Part shown: positions 8,084-16,101 of the stretch, one piece after another
Layout: the number at the start of each line of letters is the position of its first letter
Position numbering within the stretch: position 1 is the stretch's first letter
From: UBA4874 sp002399435
GTDB lineage: Bacteria > Bacillota > Clostridia > Caldicoprobacterales > DTU083
NCBI GenBank assembly: GCA_036823195.1
Contig: DAISGI010000007.1
Span: 1-64,000, forward strand
DNA length: 64,000 nt
Direction of reading: 5' to 3'
Program-made: the position numbers and the translations under genes
The notes under the pieces: generated by a model
Seen by the model: the letters and a program-made list of their open reading frames with translations, nothing else
Told to the model about the DNA's origin: nothing
Database searches by the model: none

Positions 8084-9244
8084 ATGGAAGGACCCAGAGC
8101 AACCAAGCCGGAGGAAGTTCAGCCGGTCATCGATTTGGTCAATTTGGTATTTCGGACCGGAAATCATTGGAAACCGACAATGGAGATCGAATTTCCTCTG
8201 CTTTTGTGCGAGGAAAACCGGGATAATATGAGGATCATTACCGAAAACGGGCAGCCCGTCTCGGATATCAATTATTATCCGTCTTCCATCGCTGTGGAGG
8301 GAAGCGTCATCCGCGCAGCTTCCGTCGGTGCTGTATGCACACATCCCGACTATCGGGGCAGACAGTTTGCCACGATGATTCTGGACGACGTGGAAGATAA
8401 GATGCGCAGGGAAGGCGTGGAAGTCATGCTGGTTTCCGGAGGCCGGGGCTTGTATCGTCGCCGGCAGTGTGTACGGGTCGGCGGGTTTGACAGGGCAGTG
8501 CTGAAGCCCATGGAAAAGAGTCCGGACCCGGCGGGCCTTTCCCTGGTGGAAATGGACCGGCCGAATCTCAGAGAGGCTGCTCATCTCTATCATCGGGAGG
8601 CAGTCCGCTTTCGCCGTACCTATCATGAGTTTACCCAGCTTCATCAGGGCGTTATGACTCCATGGGGCAATCGGACTTTCAAATCTTATCTGGTTCGGAT
8701 TGGCGGGGAAGCCGCAGCGTATTTCGTCGTGCGATTCTTCCGGGATTCCGATCGGGCAGAAATCAGGGAATATGCAGGAGACCGAATGGCAGTGATCCAG
8801 GGAATCCGCCGTTTGATTCAGGACAAAAATCTTTGCGAATGCGCCCTGGTCTGCGGAAAAAGTGATGGAATCCGGATCCTGCTTCAGGAAGAGGGGATAC
8901 CGCTGCAGCATCAGGACCAGCAGGGAACCGTGAAGATACTCGATTTTCCTTCCCTGATGAACAGCCTGCGGCCTTATATGAGGCAGTATCTGCCGGATGA
9001 AACGGTGAATGCCCTGGAGTTCACGGAAAAAGATGGAACGTTTTCGATTCATTGCGGGGGGCAAACTGTGACGGCGAATGGTATGGACGATCTGGGGCAG
9101 CTCCTGTTCGGTCAAAGAGAGCAGGATTCTCCGGAGGCTGTTTCTTTCAGGAAGGAACTGGATGGCAATCCAGAATTGAAGAAAATGTTGGACGCCATCT
9201 TTCCCATTCCGTTCCCCTGGACGGATAATATGAACTTCATCTAA
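8084..9244 (+). CDS. GNAT-family N-acetyltransferase, possibly Eis-like
   Basis: 386-residue acetyltransferase that would use acetyl-CoA. The GNAT acyl-CoA signature is clear (VGAVCTHPDYRGRQFATMIL, about residues 84-103). The length, roughly twice a single GNAT domain, and a C-terminal ending rich in FPIPFPW resemble the tandem-GNAT plus sterol-carrier-like layout of Eis proteins, but the substrate is not evident. ATG 8084 is chosen over upstream in-frame codons because GGAGG at 8071-8075 gives eight-base spacing and the upstream region holds the -10 box. It may be cotranscribed with the isomerase/epimerase gene 30 bases downstream. Confidence 0.85.
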   Translation: MEGPRATKPEEVQPVIDLVNLVFRTGNHWKPTMEIEFPLLLCEENRDNMRIITENGQPVSDINYYPSSIAVEGSVIRAASVGAVCTHPDYRGRQFATMILDDVEDKMRREGVEVMLVSGGRGLYRRRQCVRVGGFDRAVLKPMEKSPDPAGLSLVEMDRPNLREAAHLYHREAVRFRRTYHEFTQLHQGVMTPWGNRTFKSYLVRIGGEAAAYFVVRFFRDSDRAEIREYAGDRMAVIQGIRRLIQDKNLCECALVCGKSDGIRILLQEEGIPLQHQDQQGTVKILDFPSLMNSLRPYMRQYLPDETVNALEFTEKDGTFSIHCGGQTVTANGMDDLGQLLFGQREQDSPEAVSFRKELDGNPELKKMLDAIFPIPFPWTDNMNFI

Positions 9245-9274
9245 AGCGTAAATTTGCGGAAAGGAAAGAGAAGA

Positions 9275-10102
9275 ATGTATCAACTGGACATCGGTGCCAT
9301 TGTTTCATTGGAAAGTTTATTGAAAGACGGAACGGGAGGGCTGGAGGCCCTTGGCCTGCATTCCTGCCAGGTGAATGCCTGGAATACCGACATTCTGACG
9401 GAAGAAAACGCTTCTGCTCTGAAGGGGATTCTTGGGGATTCCGTTACGGTCTCCAGTTTATGGGTTGGCTGGCCCGGCCCAAAGGTATGGGATTTCGTGG
9501 ACGGTCCTGCGACGCTGGGGCTGGTTCCGCGGGAATTCCGGTATGTGCGGATGGAAGCCCTGAAAAGAGGAGCAAGGTTTGCAAAGCTGCTGGGGATCAC
9601 AGATATTACCACCCATGTGGGGTTCCTTCCGGAGAATCCCTCCACGACCGAATACCGGGAAGTTGTGATTGCCATCCGGGACGTTGCGTCCTGCTGCAAA
9701 TCCCTGGGCCTGTACTTTAATTTTGAAACAGGGCAGGAAACTCCTGTTACCCTGGTGCGCACCATTGAGGATATCGGCCTGGACAATCTGGGAATCAATC
9801 TGGATCCTGCCAATCTGCTGCTTTACGGAAAGGGCAATCCGGTGGATGCGGTGGATGTATATGGGGATCGGATCCGTGGAGTGCATGTCAAGGACGGAAG
9901 GTATCCGACAGATGGAAGGCATCTGGGTCAGGAAACCCCGGTGGGGGAAGGCAGCGTGAATTTCCCGCGCCTTTTGGATCGGTTGATTGCCCATGGCTAT
10001 CAGGGGGCCCTTACCATTGAAAGGGAGATCTCCGGACCAAAGCAGAAGGAGGATATCCAAAAAGCGAAAGCCATTCTGGAGGATATCCTCAAAAAGTATT
10101 GA
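9275..10102 (+). CDS. Sugar phosphate isomerase/epimerase-like TIM-barrel protein
   Basis: 275-residue protein of the xylose isomerase-like TIM-barrel (AP endonuclease 2) fold. Typical metal-site signatures are present: THVGFLPE (about residues 112-119), YFNFETGQE with a Glu ligand (about 149-157), GINLDPANLL with an Asp (about 176-185), VHVKDG (about 207-212) and a terminal TIERE. Such proteins isomerise or epimerise keto-sugars or act in inositol catabolism; the substrate is unknown here. ATG 9275 has a GGAAAG SD. Its 3' end runs into a 12-bp tandem repeat that supplies the stop codon. Confidence 0.85.
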   Translation: MYQLDIGAIVSLESLLKDGTGGLEALGLHSCQVNAWNTDILTEENASALKGILGDSVTVSSLWVGWPGPKVWDFVDGPATLGLVPREFRYVRMEALKRGARFAKLLGITDITTHVGFLPENPSTTEYREVVIAIRDVASCCKSLGLYFNFETGQETPVTLVRTIEDIGLDNLGINLDPANLLLYGKGNPVDAVDVYGDRIRGVHVKDGRYPTDGRHLGQETPVGEGSVNFPRLLDRLIAHGYQGALTIEREISGPKQKEDIQKAKAILEDILKKY

Positions 10103-10176
10103 AGGAAGTATTGAAGGAATTATTGAAAAAAGGATTAAGGAATTATTGAAGGAATTATTAAAGGAAGTATTGAAGG
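10094..10176. repeat. 12-bp tandem repeat, seven degenerate units
   Basis: Units of the form AAGTATTGAAGG / AATTATTGAAGG start at 10094, 10106, 10118, 10130 (11 bp), 10141, 10153 and 10165. The first unit overlaps the last codons and stop of the isomerase gene. Confidence 0.9.
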
Positions 10177-10184
10177 AAGATTCC

Positions 10185-10206
10185 GGGACGGAATTGTCCC
10201 TATTTT
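10185..10206 (+). terminator. Possible weak terminator hairpin
   Basis: GGGAC (10185-10189) pairs with GTCCC (10196-10200) across a six-base loop, followed by TATTTT. The stem is short and the T-tract interrupted, so termination is plausible but weak. Confidence 0.4.
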
Positions 10207-10222
10207 GAATATCCTGTCTAAC

Positions 10223-10263
10223 ACAGCACCTCCCTGCATACCATTTATGTAAGGGGGTGTTGT
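10223..10263 (+). promoter_or_regulatory. Large hairpin that sequesters the SD of the 31-codon ORF
   Basis: Left arm 10223-10240 pairs with right arm 10246-10263 in 17 of 18 positions (several G-U), with the five-base loop CCATT. The SD AAGGGGGTG (10251-10259) lies wholly in the right arm and the ATG follows two bases after it. There is no T-tract, so it looks more like a translational control structure than a terminator. Confidence 0.65.
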
Positions 10264-10264
10264 T

Positions 10265-10360
10265 ATGAAAGTCGTCTTCCTTCGAAGAAAAGGCCTGAAA
10301 TGGGGCATTGTCCTGGTGGTGTTCATTGTACTCCTTATTGTGATCCTGCGGTTGCTGTAG
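10265..10360 (+). CDS. Small hydrophobic membrane peptide, 31 residues
   Basis: Short ORF with a strong SD (GGGGGTG, five bases before ATG). The peptide has a basic N-terminus (MKVVFLRRKGLKW) and one long hydrophobic segment (GIVLVVFIVLLIVILRLL), typical of a single-span inner-membrane peptide. It stands alone between the isomerase gene and the EF-G paralogue, and its SD is buried in a strong hairpin. It could be a regulated small protein, a toxin-like peptide, or the decayed N-terminus of a larger membrane-anchored protein. I do not recognise a family. Confidence 0.5.
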   Translation: MKVVFLRRKGLKWGIVLVVFIVLLIVILRLL

Positions 10361-10511
10361 GCACCCGGCGGAACCTGGATTCCATAATTTTTACTTTCCG
10401 ATCTGTTTTTTCCACACAGTTTCCTGGGTATCGGGGCGGATTCCTTTCTTGTCCCGAAACCGTCCAATATGGGGACAACCTCATATTGTTTTCCCTTTTT
10501 GATGTGAAATA

Positions 10512-10520
10512 TGTTACAAT
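10512..10520 (+). promoter_or_regulatory. Possible extended -10 promoter for EF-G paralogue
   Basis: TGTTACAAT (TG-N-TACAAT) about 100 bases before the gene. No good -35 hexamer at normal spacing, so the call rests on the extended -10 alone. Confidence 0.4.
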
Positions 10521-10622
10521 AAAGAAGGGGTATCGCAGTTTTTATCGAATTAATACCTTGATATCTCTTGATCATCTTTACCACAAAATTTCGCAAGCTA
10601 AAAAAGAAATGGGGGAATGTTG

Positions 10623-12707
10623 ATGAAGAACTATACAACCGACAGGATACGAAATATCGGTATGATCGGCCACGGTGGGGAAGGGAAGACTACTCTGACA
10701 GAAGCCATGTTGTTTGATGCCGGTGCAACCGATCGTCTCGGCAAAGTGGAAGACGGCACCACCATTTCGGATTATGATCCGGAGGAAATCAAAAGGAAGA
10801 TCTCCATCACTTCCGCACTGGCTCCCCTGGAATGGAGGAACCAAAAGATCAATGTAATTGATATTCCCGGATATTTTGACTTCGTCGGGGAGATGGCAGG
10901 CAGCCTCAGAGTGGTGGACAGCGCCTGTATCGTGGTGGGAGCGGTATCCGGTGTGAGTATTGGCACCGGGAAGGCCTGGGATACGTGCAAGGCACATCAT
11001 ATTCCCAGATTGATTTTTATCAACCAACTGGACCGTGAGCATGCCGACTTTACAAAGACCATCAATCAGCTGAAGGAGCGCTATGGAACTGCGATTGCCC
11101 CCTTTCAGGTACCGTTGACGGAAGATGGACAGTTTACCGGTTTTGTGGATGTCATTGCGATGAAAGCCTGGCAGTTTAAAGGAAAGGATCTGGTGGAAGC
11201 TCCCGTTCCGGAAAACATGAACGAAGTGATTGAGCCGATCCGTACCATGCTGGTGGAGGCGGCTGCTGAGACCAGTGAGGAGCTCATGGAGAAATATTTC
11301 TCCGGTGAGGAGTTGACCGGGGAGGAGATCCGATCTGCCCTGCGCAGCGGTGTGGTCTGCGGGGATATCGTACCTGTGGTCTGCGGATCTGCGATCAACA
11401 ATCAGGGTGTGGAGACATTGATGGATACCATCGTCGATTACCTCCCTGCGCCCGGCGAATGTGGGAATTTCAAGGGAGAGGATCCCCGGACCCGGGAGCC
11501 GGCGGAACGCAGCTGCAGCATTTCGGAGCCTTGCTCCGCCCTGGTATTCAAGACGGTGGTGGATCCCTTTGTCGGGAAACTGTCCCTGTTCAAGGTATTG
11601 TCCGGTGAAATGAAAACCGGGATAACCCTTTACAACCCCAACAAGGATAAATCGGAGAAGATCAACAACATTTACTTTTTGCGCGGCAAAAAGCAGTCTT
11701 CCACGGACAGGGTAACCGCCGGCGATATTGCTGCGGTTGCAAAGCTTCAGGATACGGTAACAGGCAATACGCTCTGCGATGTGTCCAGTCCGATCCTCTA
11801 TCCCGGGATTGACTTCCCGGCCCCTGCCATATCCCTTGCGGTGGAGGCCCGGGATGAGGGAGACGAGGATAAGGTGTTTGCCGGCCTGCACCGTCTTACC
11901 GAAGAGGATCCGACCTTTACCGTTGAGAAAAACAAGGAAACCGGGGAGATGCTGATTTCAGGCGTCGGTGAAATGCATCTGGATGTCATCGCCAGGAAGC
12001 TTCAGAATAAATTCGGGGTTTCTGCGGTTTACCGGGAACCAAGGATTCCATACCGCGAGACCATTCGCAAGCCGTTGAAGGCAGAAGGAAAATACAAGAA
12101 GCAAAGCGGCGGTCATGGACAATATGGCCATGTCTGGATAGAATTTGAGCCAATTCAGGATTCAGATCAGGAGTTTGAGTTTGTGGATAGGATTGTCGGC
12201 GGCGTTGTGCCAAGGCAATACATTCCGGCGGTGGAGAAAGGCCTGAAGGAATGCCTGCCAAACGGTGTTCTCGCCGGGTATCCCATGGTCGGACTCCGGG
12301 CCACCCTGTATGACGGATCCTATCACAGTGTGGACTCCTCCGAGATGGCTTTCAAGGTAGCCGCGTCCCTGGCCTACAAAAAGCTGGAGCAGAGCGATCC
12401 GGTTCTCCTTGAGCCGATTATGAAGGCAGAGGTGGTGGTTCCTGACGAGTACATGGGAGACATTATCGGGGATCTGAACAAACGCCGCGGCAGAATTCTC
12501 GGGATGAACCCTGCCGGCAATGGACTGCAGCAAATCGTCGCGGAGGTTCCCCAGGCGGAAATGATCCGGTACGCCACAGATCTGCGTTCCATGACGCAGG
12601 CCAGGGGCAGCTTTCAGATTACGTTTGAGCGATATGAGGAAGTGCCGGCCAACATCAGTGCCAGGGTAGTGGAACAGGCAAAATCCGCTGTGGAGCAGGC
12701 ACAGTAA
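10623..12707 (+). CDS. EF-G paralogue (EF-G2-like translational GTPase)
   Basis: 694-residue GTPase with the full EF-G domain order. It differs from housekeeping EF-G in every G motif. The P-loop is GHGGEGKTT instead of AHIDAGKTT. G3 is DIPGYFDF, with Tyr where EF-G has the catalytic His of DTPGH. G4 is NQLD rather than NKMD. Such changes mark the EF-G2/FusA2-like class, whose role is poorly known and which often cannot replace EF-G in translocation. ATG 10623 is preferred over ATG 10617 because GGGGG at 10611-10615 then has seven-base spacing. It is monocistronic, with a strong terminator after it. The family is certain; the paralogue class is inferred from the motifs. Confidence 0.93.
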   Translation: MKNYTTDRIRNIGMIGHGGEGKTTLTEAMLFDAGATDRLGKVEDGTTISDYDPEEIKRKISITSALAPLEWRNQKINVIDIPGYFDFVGEMAGSLRVVDSACIVVGAVSGVSIGTGKAWDTCKAHHIPRLIFINQLDREHADFTKTINQLKERYGTAIAPFQVPLTEDGQFTGFVDVIAMKAWQFKGKDLVEAPVPENMNEVIEPIRTMLVEAAAETSEELMEKYFSGEELTGEEIRSALRSGVVCGDIVPVVCGSAINNQGVETLMDTIVDYLPAPGECGNFKGEDPRTREPAERSCSISEPCSALVFKTVVDPFVGKLSLFKVLSGEMKTGITLYNPNKDKSEKINNIYFLRGKKQSSTDRVTAGDIAAVAKLQDTVTGNTLCDVSSPILYPGIDFPAPAISLAVEARDEGDEDKVFAGLHRLTEEDPTFTVEKNKETGEMLISGVGEMHLDVIARKLQNKFGVSAVYREPRIPYRETIRKPLKAEGKYKKQSGGHGQYGHVWIEFEPIQDSDQEFEFVDRIVGGVVPRQYIPAVEKGLKECLPNGVLAGYPMVGLRATLYDGSYHSVDSSEMAFKVAASLAYKKLEQSDPVLLEPIMKAEVVVPDEYMGDIIGDLNKRRGRILGMNPAGNGLQQIVAEVPQAEMIRYATDLRSMTQARGSFQITFERYEEVPANISARVVEQAKSAVEQAQ

Positions 12708-12728
12708 ATATACGAATCCAGTTTCAAC

Positions 12729-12757
12729 GGAGAGCCGGAGGACCGGCTCTCCTTTTT
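12729..12757 (+). terminator. Intrinsic terminator after EF-G paralogue
   Basis: Perfect ten-base-pair stem GGAGAGCCGG (12729-12738) with CCGGCTCTCC (12743-12752), four-base loop, then TTTTT. Confidence 0.95.
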
Positions 12758-12771
12758 GAATACAGTGGAAA

Positions 12772-12843
12772 GATTGAAAAAGCAAAGAAGACTGAAAAAG
12801 CAAATAAGATTGAAAAATCAAGGGAATTGAGAAAAGCAAGGGG
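12772..12843. repeat. 18-bp tandem repeat, four units
   Basis: Units at 12772, 12790, 12808 and 12826 follow GATTGAAAAAGCAAAGAA with growing divergence. The last unit drifts into AAGGGGG, which forms the SD of the kinase gene, so the repeat has supplied a ribosome-binding site. Confidence 0.9.
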
Positions 12844-12850
12844 GAAAACG

Positions 12851-13783
12851 ATGATTACAACCGTTACGATGAACCCATGCATGGATAAGACCGTAACTGT
12901 GGATACCTTTCAGTATGGCGGCCTCAATCGGGTTCAAAACGGGAGAGAGGATATCGGGGGAAAAGGCATCAACGTGGCATCGGTAGTTACCAATCTGGGC
13001 GGTATGGCACTGTGTACCGGTATTAACTATGAAAATGGCGGGGACTTTATACAGGGAAAGCTGTCGGACCGGCATATCCGGCATGACTTTGTCATGGTAC
13101 CGGGAGAACTTCGAACGAACCTGAAGCTGTTCGATCGGTCCAAAGGCGTGATTACCGAGGTAAATGAAAGCGGTTCTCCGGTGGAAGCAGGGAGCATTGT
13201 GGCTTTAAAGGAAAAGGTGCGGCGATACAGCAGGGAAAGCAGCATGATGGTCTTCAGCGGCAGTGTTCCACAGGGTGTGGGGTCCGGCGTGTACCGGGAA
13301 CTGATGGAAGAGTGCGCCAGGGGCTGTCGTCCGGTATTGGATGCGGAGGGGCCGCTTCTGTCCGAAGGGCTGAAGGCACAGCCTTACCTCATAAAACCGA
13401 ACCGGTTTGAGCTGGAAATGATATTGGGGGAAGAGCGAAGCACAAAGGAAGGGATTGTGGAAGGCGCCAGGGAATTGCTGCGTTCCGGGGTGCAGATCCT
13501 GTGTGTTTCCCTGGGAGAAGACGGCGCTGTGATTGTGGATCCCTGCAGGGCGTATTTTGCCCCGGCCCTGCCGGTAAAGGTCCAAAGCACGGTGGGAGCG
13601 GGGGATTCCATGGTGGCGGCTTTATGCCTTGCGGCAGAGGAGGGCAGGCCGCCTGCAGAAATGCTGCGAATGGCCACCGCTGCTGCAGCGGCGTCTGTGA
13701 TGACAGAAGGAACCCAGCTTTGCAGCAGGTCGGACTTTGATGTCCTGCTGCCTCAGGTGTCCGTCACAAGAATAGGGGAATGA
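12851..13783 (+). CDS. fruK: PfkB-family sugar kinase, probable 1-phosphofructokinase
   Basis: 310-residue ribokinase-fold kinase expected to phosphorylate fructose-1-phosphate (or a related hexose phosphate) with ATP. Signatures: TMNPCMDKTV at the N-terminus, GGKGINVA (about residues 36-43), and the anion-hole/catalytic motif STVGAGDSMVAA (about 248-259) with its catalytic Asp. The order of motifs, including VFSGSVPQG and LIKPNRFELE, matches FruK/LacC. No fructose PTS genes are adjacent, so tagatose-6-phosphate kinase is an alternative. Start ATG 12851 with AAGGGGG six bases upstream. Confidence 0.85.
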   Translation: MITTVTMNPCMDKTVTVDTFQYGGLNRVQNGREDIGGKGINVASVVTNLGGMALCTGINYENGGDFIQGKLSDRHIRHDFVMVPGELRTNLKLFDRSKGVITEVNESGSPVEAGSIVALKEKVRRYSRESSMMVFSGSVPQGVGSGVYRELMEECARGCRPVLDAEGPLLSEGLKAQPYLIKPNRFELEMILGEERSTKEGIVEGARELLRSGVQILCVSLGEDGAVIVDPCRAYFAPALPVKVQSTVGAGDSMVAALCLAAEEGRPPAEMLRMATAAAAASVMTEGTQLCSRSDFDVLLPQVSVTRIGE

Positions 13784-13872
13784 AAGGCTAAGTCCTGGAT
13801 AAAATTGGTATGTGTCTAAAAAAGTCAGCATATTTAACATAAACGTAATATATGCTTCATAATACCTTAATA

Positions 13873-13903
13873 AAAGCGAATGGCGTCTTTTCATTCGTTT
13901 TGA
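13873..13903 (+). terminator. Terminator after the kinase gene, overlapping the sleB promoter
   Basis: Arms AAAGCGAATG and CATTCGTTTT pair (CGAATG 13877-13882 with CATTCG 13892-13897, extended by one G-U and several A-T pairs). The T-rich 3' arm serves as the T-tract and runs into the -35 box of the next promoter. Confidence 0.65.
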
Positions 13904-13928
13904 CAGCCTGTACCTGTCATCATATAAT
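13900..13928 (+). promoter_or_regulatory. Perfect-consensus sigma-A promoter upstream of sleB-like gene
   Basis: TTGACA at 13900-13905, a 17-bp spacer, TATAAT at 13923-13928. A vegetative-type promoter is unexpected for a germination enzyme, which is normally read by a forespore sigma factor. Confidence 0.88.
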
Positions 13929-13941
13929 GTATCCAACAAAG

Positions 13942-13961
13942 AGGTTGACATAATTCAACCT
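13942..13961. promoter_or_regulatory. Inverted repeat just downstream of the sleB promoter
   Basis: AGGTTGA (13942-13948) and TCAACCT (13955-13961) are perfect seven-base arms around CATAAT. The position just past the expected transcription start suits a repressor operator; the protein is unknown. Confidence 0.55.
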
Positions 13962-13978
13962 TCAGGGGGGTCTATACG

Positions 13979-14692
13979 ATGAAAAATCCAATTAACAAAT
14001 TATCCTATGCTTTGAAAGGGCTGTCCGCCACGCTGCTGATTACGGCTGTGCTGGCTGTTCCGAAGGCAGACGCTTCTGCAGCCGGGCTGCAGAAATGGGG
14101 ATGCAGAGGCGCCGAGGTCACGCATCTGCAGCAGGAACTCCTGAATCGGGGCTGTTTTACCCATTGGAGGGCGACCGGATACTTTGGACGGAAAACCAGG
14201 CAATCGGTTGTCAACTTTCAGAAAGCAAACGGACTGGTACCGGACGGAATTGTCGGGCCAAAGACCAGCGCCGCATTGTACGGGAAAAAAGCTCCGGCAA
14301 AGAATGTGGTATCCAGCAAGAAATTAAATGGTGATATTTACTGGCTGTCGAGGATCATCCATGCAGAAGCGCAGGGAGAATCCTATGCAGGCAAAGTTGC
14401 AGTAGGAAACGTGATTATGAATCGGCTGAAATCTTCTGAATTCCCGAATTCCATTTATCAGATCATATTTGACAGTTATAAGGGAATCCCGCAGTTCAGC
14501 CCGGTGGCGGACGGAACCATCTACAACACGCCGGACAACGCCAGTGTGAGAGCAGCGAAGGAAGCCTATGCAGGCAGCAAGCCGGTTGGAGATGCACTTT
14601 ATTTCTTCAATCCCAAAAAGGCTGCAGGTTCCTGGATCGTACGCAACAAGCAGTGCACCGGGGCCATTGGCAATCATTCCTTCTATCGGTAA
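13979..14692 (+). CDS. sleB: SleB-type spore cortex-lytic / cell-wall hydrolase
   Basis: 237-residue secreted hydrolase. A signal peptide is visible (basic MKNPINKLSYALKG, hydrophobic core, cleavage likely near ADASA at about 30-34). Next come a peptidoglycan-binding type 1 domain (about 38-100) and a C-terminal Hydrolase_2 domain (about 118-237) with the conserved start ARIIHAEAQGES-like (here SRIIHAEAQGES). This architecture is that of SleB, a lytic transglycosylase acting on spore cortex during germination. Related proteins also act as vegetative wall hydrolases, and the sigma-A-like promoter keeps that open. No ypeB is adjacent, although SleB usually has it as partner. SD is AGGGGGG. Confidence 0.87.
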   Translation: MKNPINKLSYALKGLSATLLITAVLAVPKADASAAGLQKWGCRGAEVTHLQQELLNRGCFTHWRATGYFGRKTRQSVVNFQKANGLVPDGIVGPKTSAALYGKKAPAKNVVSSKKLNGDIYWLSRIIHAEAQGESYAGKVAVGNVIMNRLKSSEFPNSIYQIIFDSYKGIPQFSPVADGTIYNTPDNASVRAAKEAYAGSKPVGDALYFFNPKKAAGSWIVRNKQCTGAIGNHSFYR

Positions 14693-14768
14693 TGAGGCAT
14701 CCACGGAGCATTCCGGGATTGCAATTCCAGAAAAAGAATGATAAAATAAAGCAAACGGAAAAGAGGAT

Positions 14769-14799
14769 CCTCCCTGCAGGAACAGGGAGGGCTTTTTTT
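14769..14799 (+). terminator. Intrinsic terminator after sleB
   Basis: CCTCCCTG (14769-14776) pairs with CAGGGAGG (14783-14790), six-base loop, then GC and seven T. Confidence 0.93.
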
Positions 14800-14855
14800 G
14801 TCATGAAGGGTGGTTCCTTGTCAGAGACACTTTGAAATGGGTATCTATAGTCGGG

Positions 14856-14881
14856 ATGGGTATCTATCGATAGTTACCCAT
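14856..14881. promoter_or_regulatory. 26-bp near-palindrome upstream of nagA, putative operator
   Basis: Centred between 14868 and 14869, the arms ATGGGTA and TACCCAT with inner CTATCGATAG pair except for one T-T mismatch. A direct copy of the left half (ATGGGTATCTATAG, from 14837) precedes it. Size and place suit a dimeric repressor such as the GntR-type NagR, but the motif is not one I can assign. Confidence 0.6.
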
Positions 14882-14949
14882 TCCGCCGGGGATGGACCGG
14901 GAAAGAGACTGGAAGGGAATCAAACGGCACGAATCGATGGAAGGAGAAG

Positions 14950-16101
14950 ATGGCATTGATGATATTGACAAACGGCAGGGTTTATCTGGACGGGGCATGG
15001 AAAACGGGCCTGGATATTCTGGTGGAAGGGGAAAAGATAGCGGACATCCGGCCCGGCGGGACGTGTCAGAATGGCAGGACAGTGGATGTGCAGGGCGGAT
15101 ATCTTTCCCCCGGTTTCATTGACATTCACATCCACGGTTCCAACGGATCCGATGTAATGGATGCCAGGGCAGATTCCCTGGAGAATATTTCGACTTTTCT
15201 GGCAGGGAACGGCACCACATCCTGGCTTGCCACCACCATGACCCAAACCATTCCACGGATTCAGAGTGCCCTGCATACGGTATCGGAATATATGCAGGAG
15301 AAAAGTCATAAGGGGGCACAAATCCTGGGTGCCCATATGGAAGGGCCGTTTCTGAATCCTTTGGCAAAGGGGGCCCATGTGGAGGAGTGCATTATTCCGC
15401 CGGACCGGAAAACCTTTGAGGAGATCACGGCGGAAACACCGGACATTGTCCGACTGATGACCCTGGCTCCGGAGAGGGAAGGCGCCCTGGAATTTGCGGA
15501 CTACCTGAAGGACCGGGGTATTGTCGTTTCCATCGGCCATACAAAGGCTTCCTATGATCAATGTGTCCGCGCCATGCAGCACGGCATCACCCATATCTGC
15601 CATTTTTACAACGCCATGACACCTCTCCGACACAGGGAGCCCGGGACGGTGGGCGCCATTCTGGACAATGATTCCGCCACCATTGAGCTGATCGCGGATC
15701 TGATCCACATTCATCCGGCTGCCCTGCGTCTGGCTGTCCGGGTCAAGGGACCGGATCGGACCGTGCTGATTACCGACGCCATGTCGGCTGCCGGTCTCAG
15801 GGACGGGGATTATAAGCTGGGCGGCCTTCCGGTTCATGTAAAAGACGGTGCGGCACGCCTGAAGGACGGTACCCTTGCAGGCAGTGTCCTGACGCAGAAC
15901 CGCGCTCTTCGCAATATGATAAAAATCGGGATCCCTTCCGAGGATGTCATTGCCATGCTGACCGCAACACCTGCCCGGGAGATTGGTGTGGACGGATACA
16001 AAGGGAAGCTCAGCAAAGGCTATGATGCGGACATCAATGTTCTGGACGGGGACTTCCAGGTTCGGGAGACCTTCCTGAAAGGCAAAAAGTTTTCAAAATA
16101 A
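14950..16101 (+). CDS. nagA: N-acetylglucosamine-6-phosphate deacetylase
   Basis: 383-residue amidohydrolase that removes acetate from GlcNAc-6-phosphate, giving glucosamine-6-phosphate. Metal and substrate motifs are in place: IDIHIHGSNG (about residues 57-66), GAHMEGPFLN (about 128-137) with the metal-binding Glu, SIGHTKA (about 196-202), HICHFYNAM (about 215-223) and the catalytic Asp in LITDAMSAAG (about 272-281). ATG 14950 is only three bases from the AAGGAG SD, so the start may really be TTG 14956 or ATG 14959. A palindromic putative operator lies upstream. No nagB is visible. Its 3' end overlaps the convergent transglutaminase gene by nine bases. Confidence 0.95.
   Translation: MALMILTNGRVYLDGAWKTGLDILVEGEKIADIRPGGTCQNGRTVDVQGGYLSPGFIDIHIHGSNGSDVMDARADSLENISTFLAGNGTTSWLATTMTQTIPRIQSALHTVSEYMQEKSHKGAQILGAHMEGPFLNPLAKGAHVEECIIPPDRKTFEEITAETPDIVRLMTLAPEREGALEFADYLKDRGIVVSIGHTKASYDQCVRAMQHGITHICHFYNAMTPLRHREPGTVGAILDNDSATIELIADLIHIHPAALRLAVRVKGPDRTVLITDAMSAAGLRDGDYKLGGLPVHVKDGAARLKDGTLAGSVLTQNRALRNMIKIGIPSEDVIAMLTATPAREIGVDGYKGKLSKGYDADINVLDGDFQVRETFLKGKKFSK

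Noticed and set aside
10361..10622. Riboswitch upstream of the EF-G paralogue
   Set aside because: No conserved aptamer pattern recognised; only an extended -10 element is visible.
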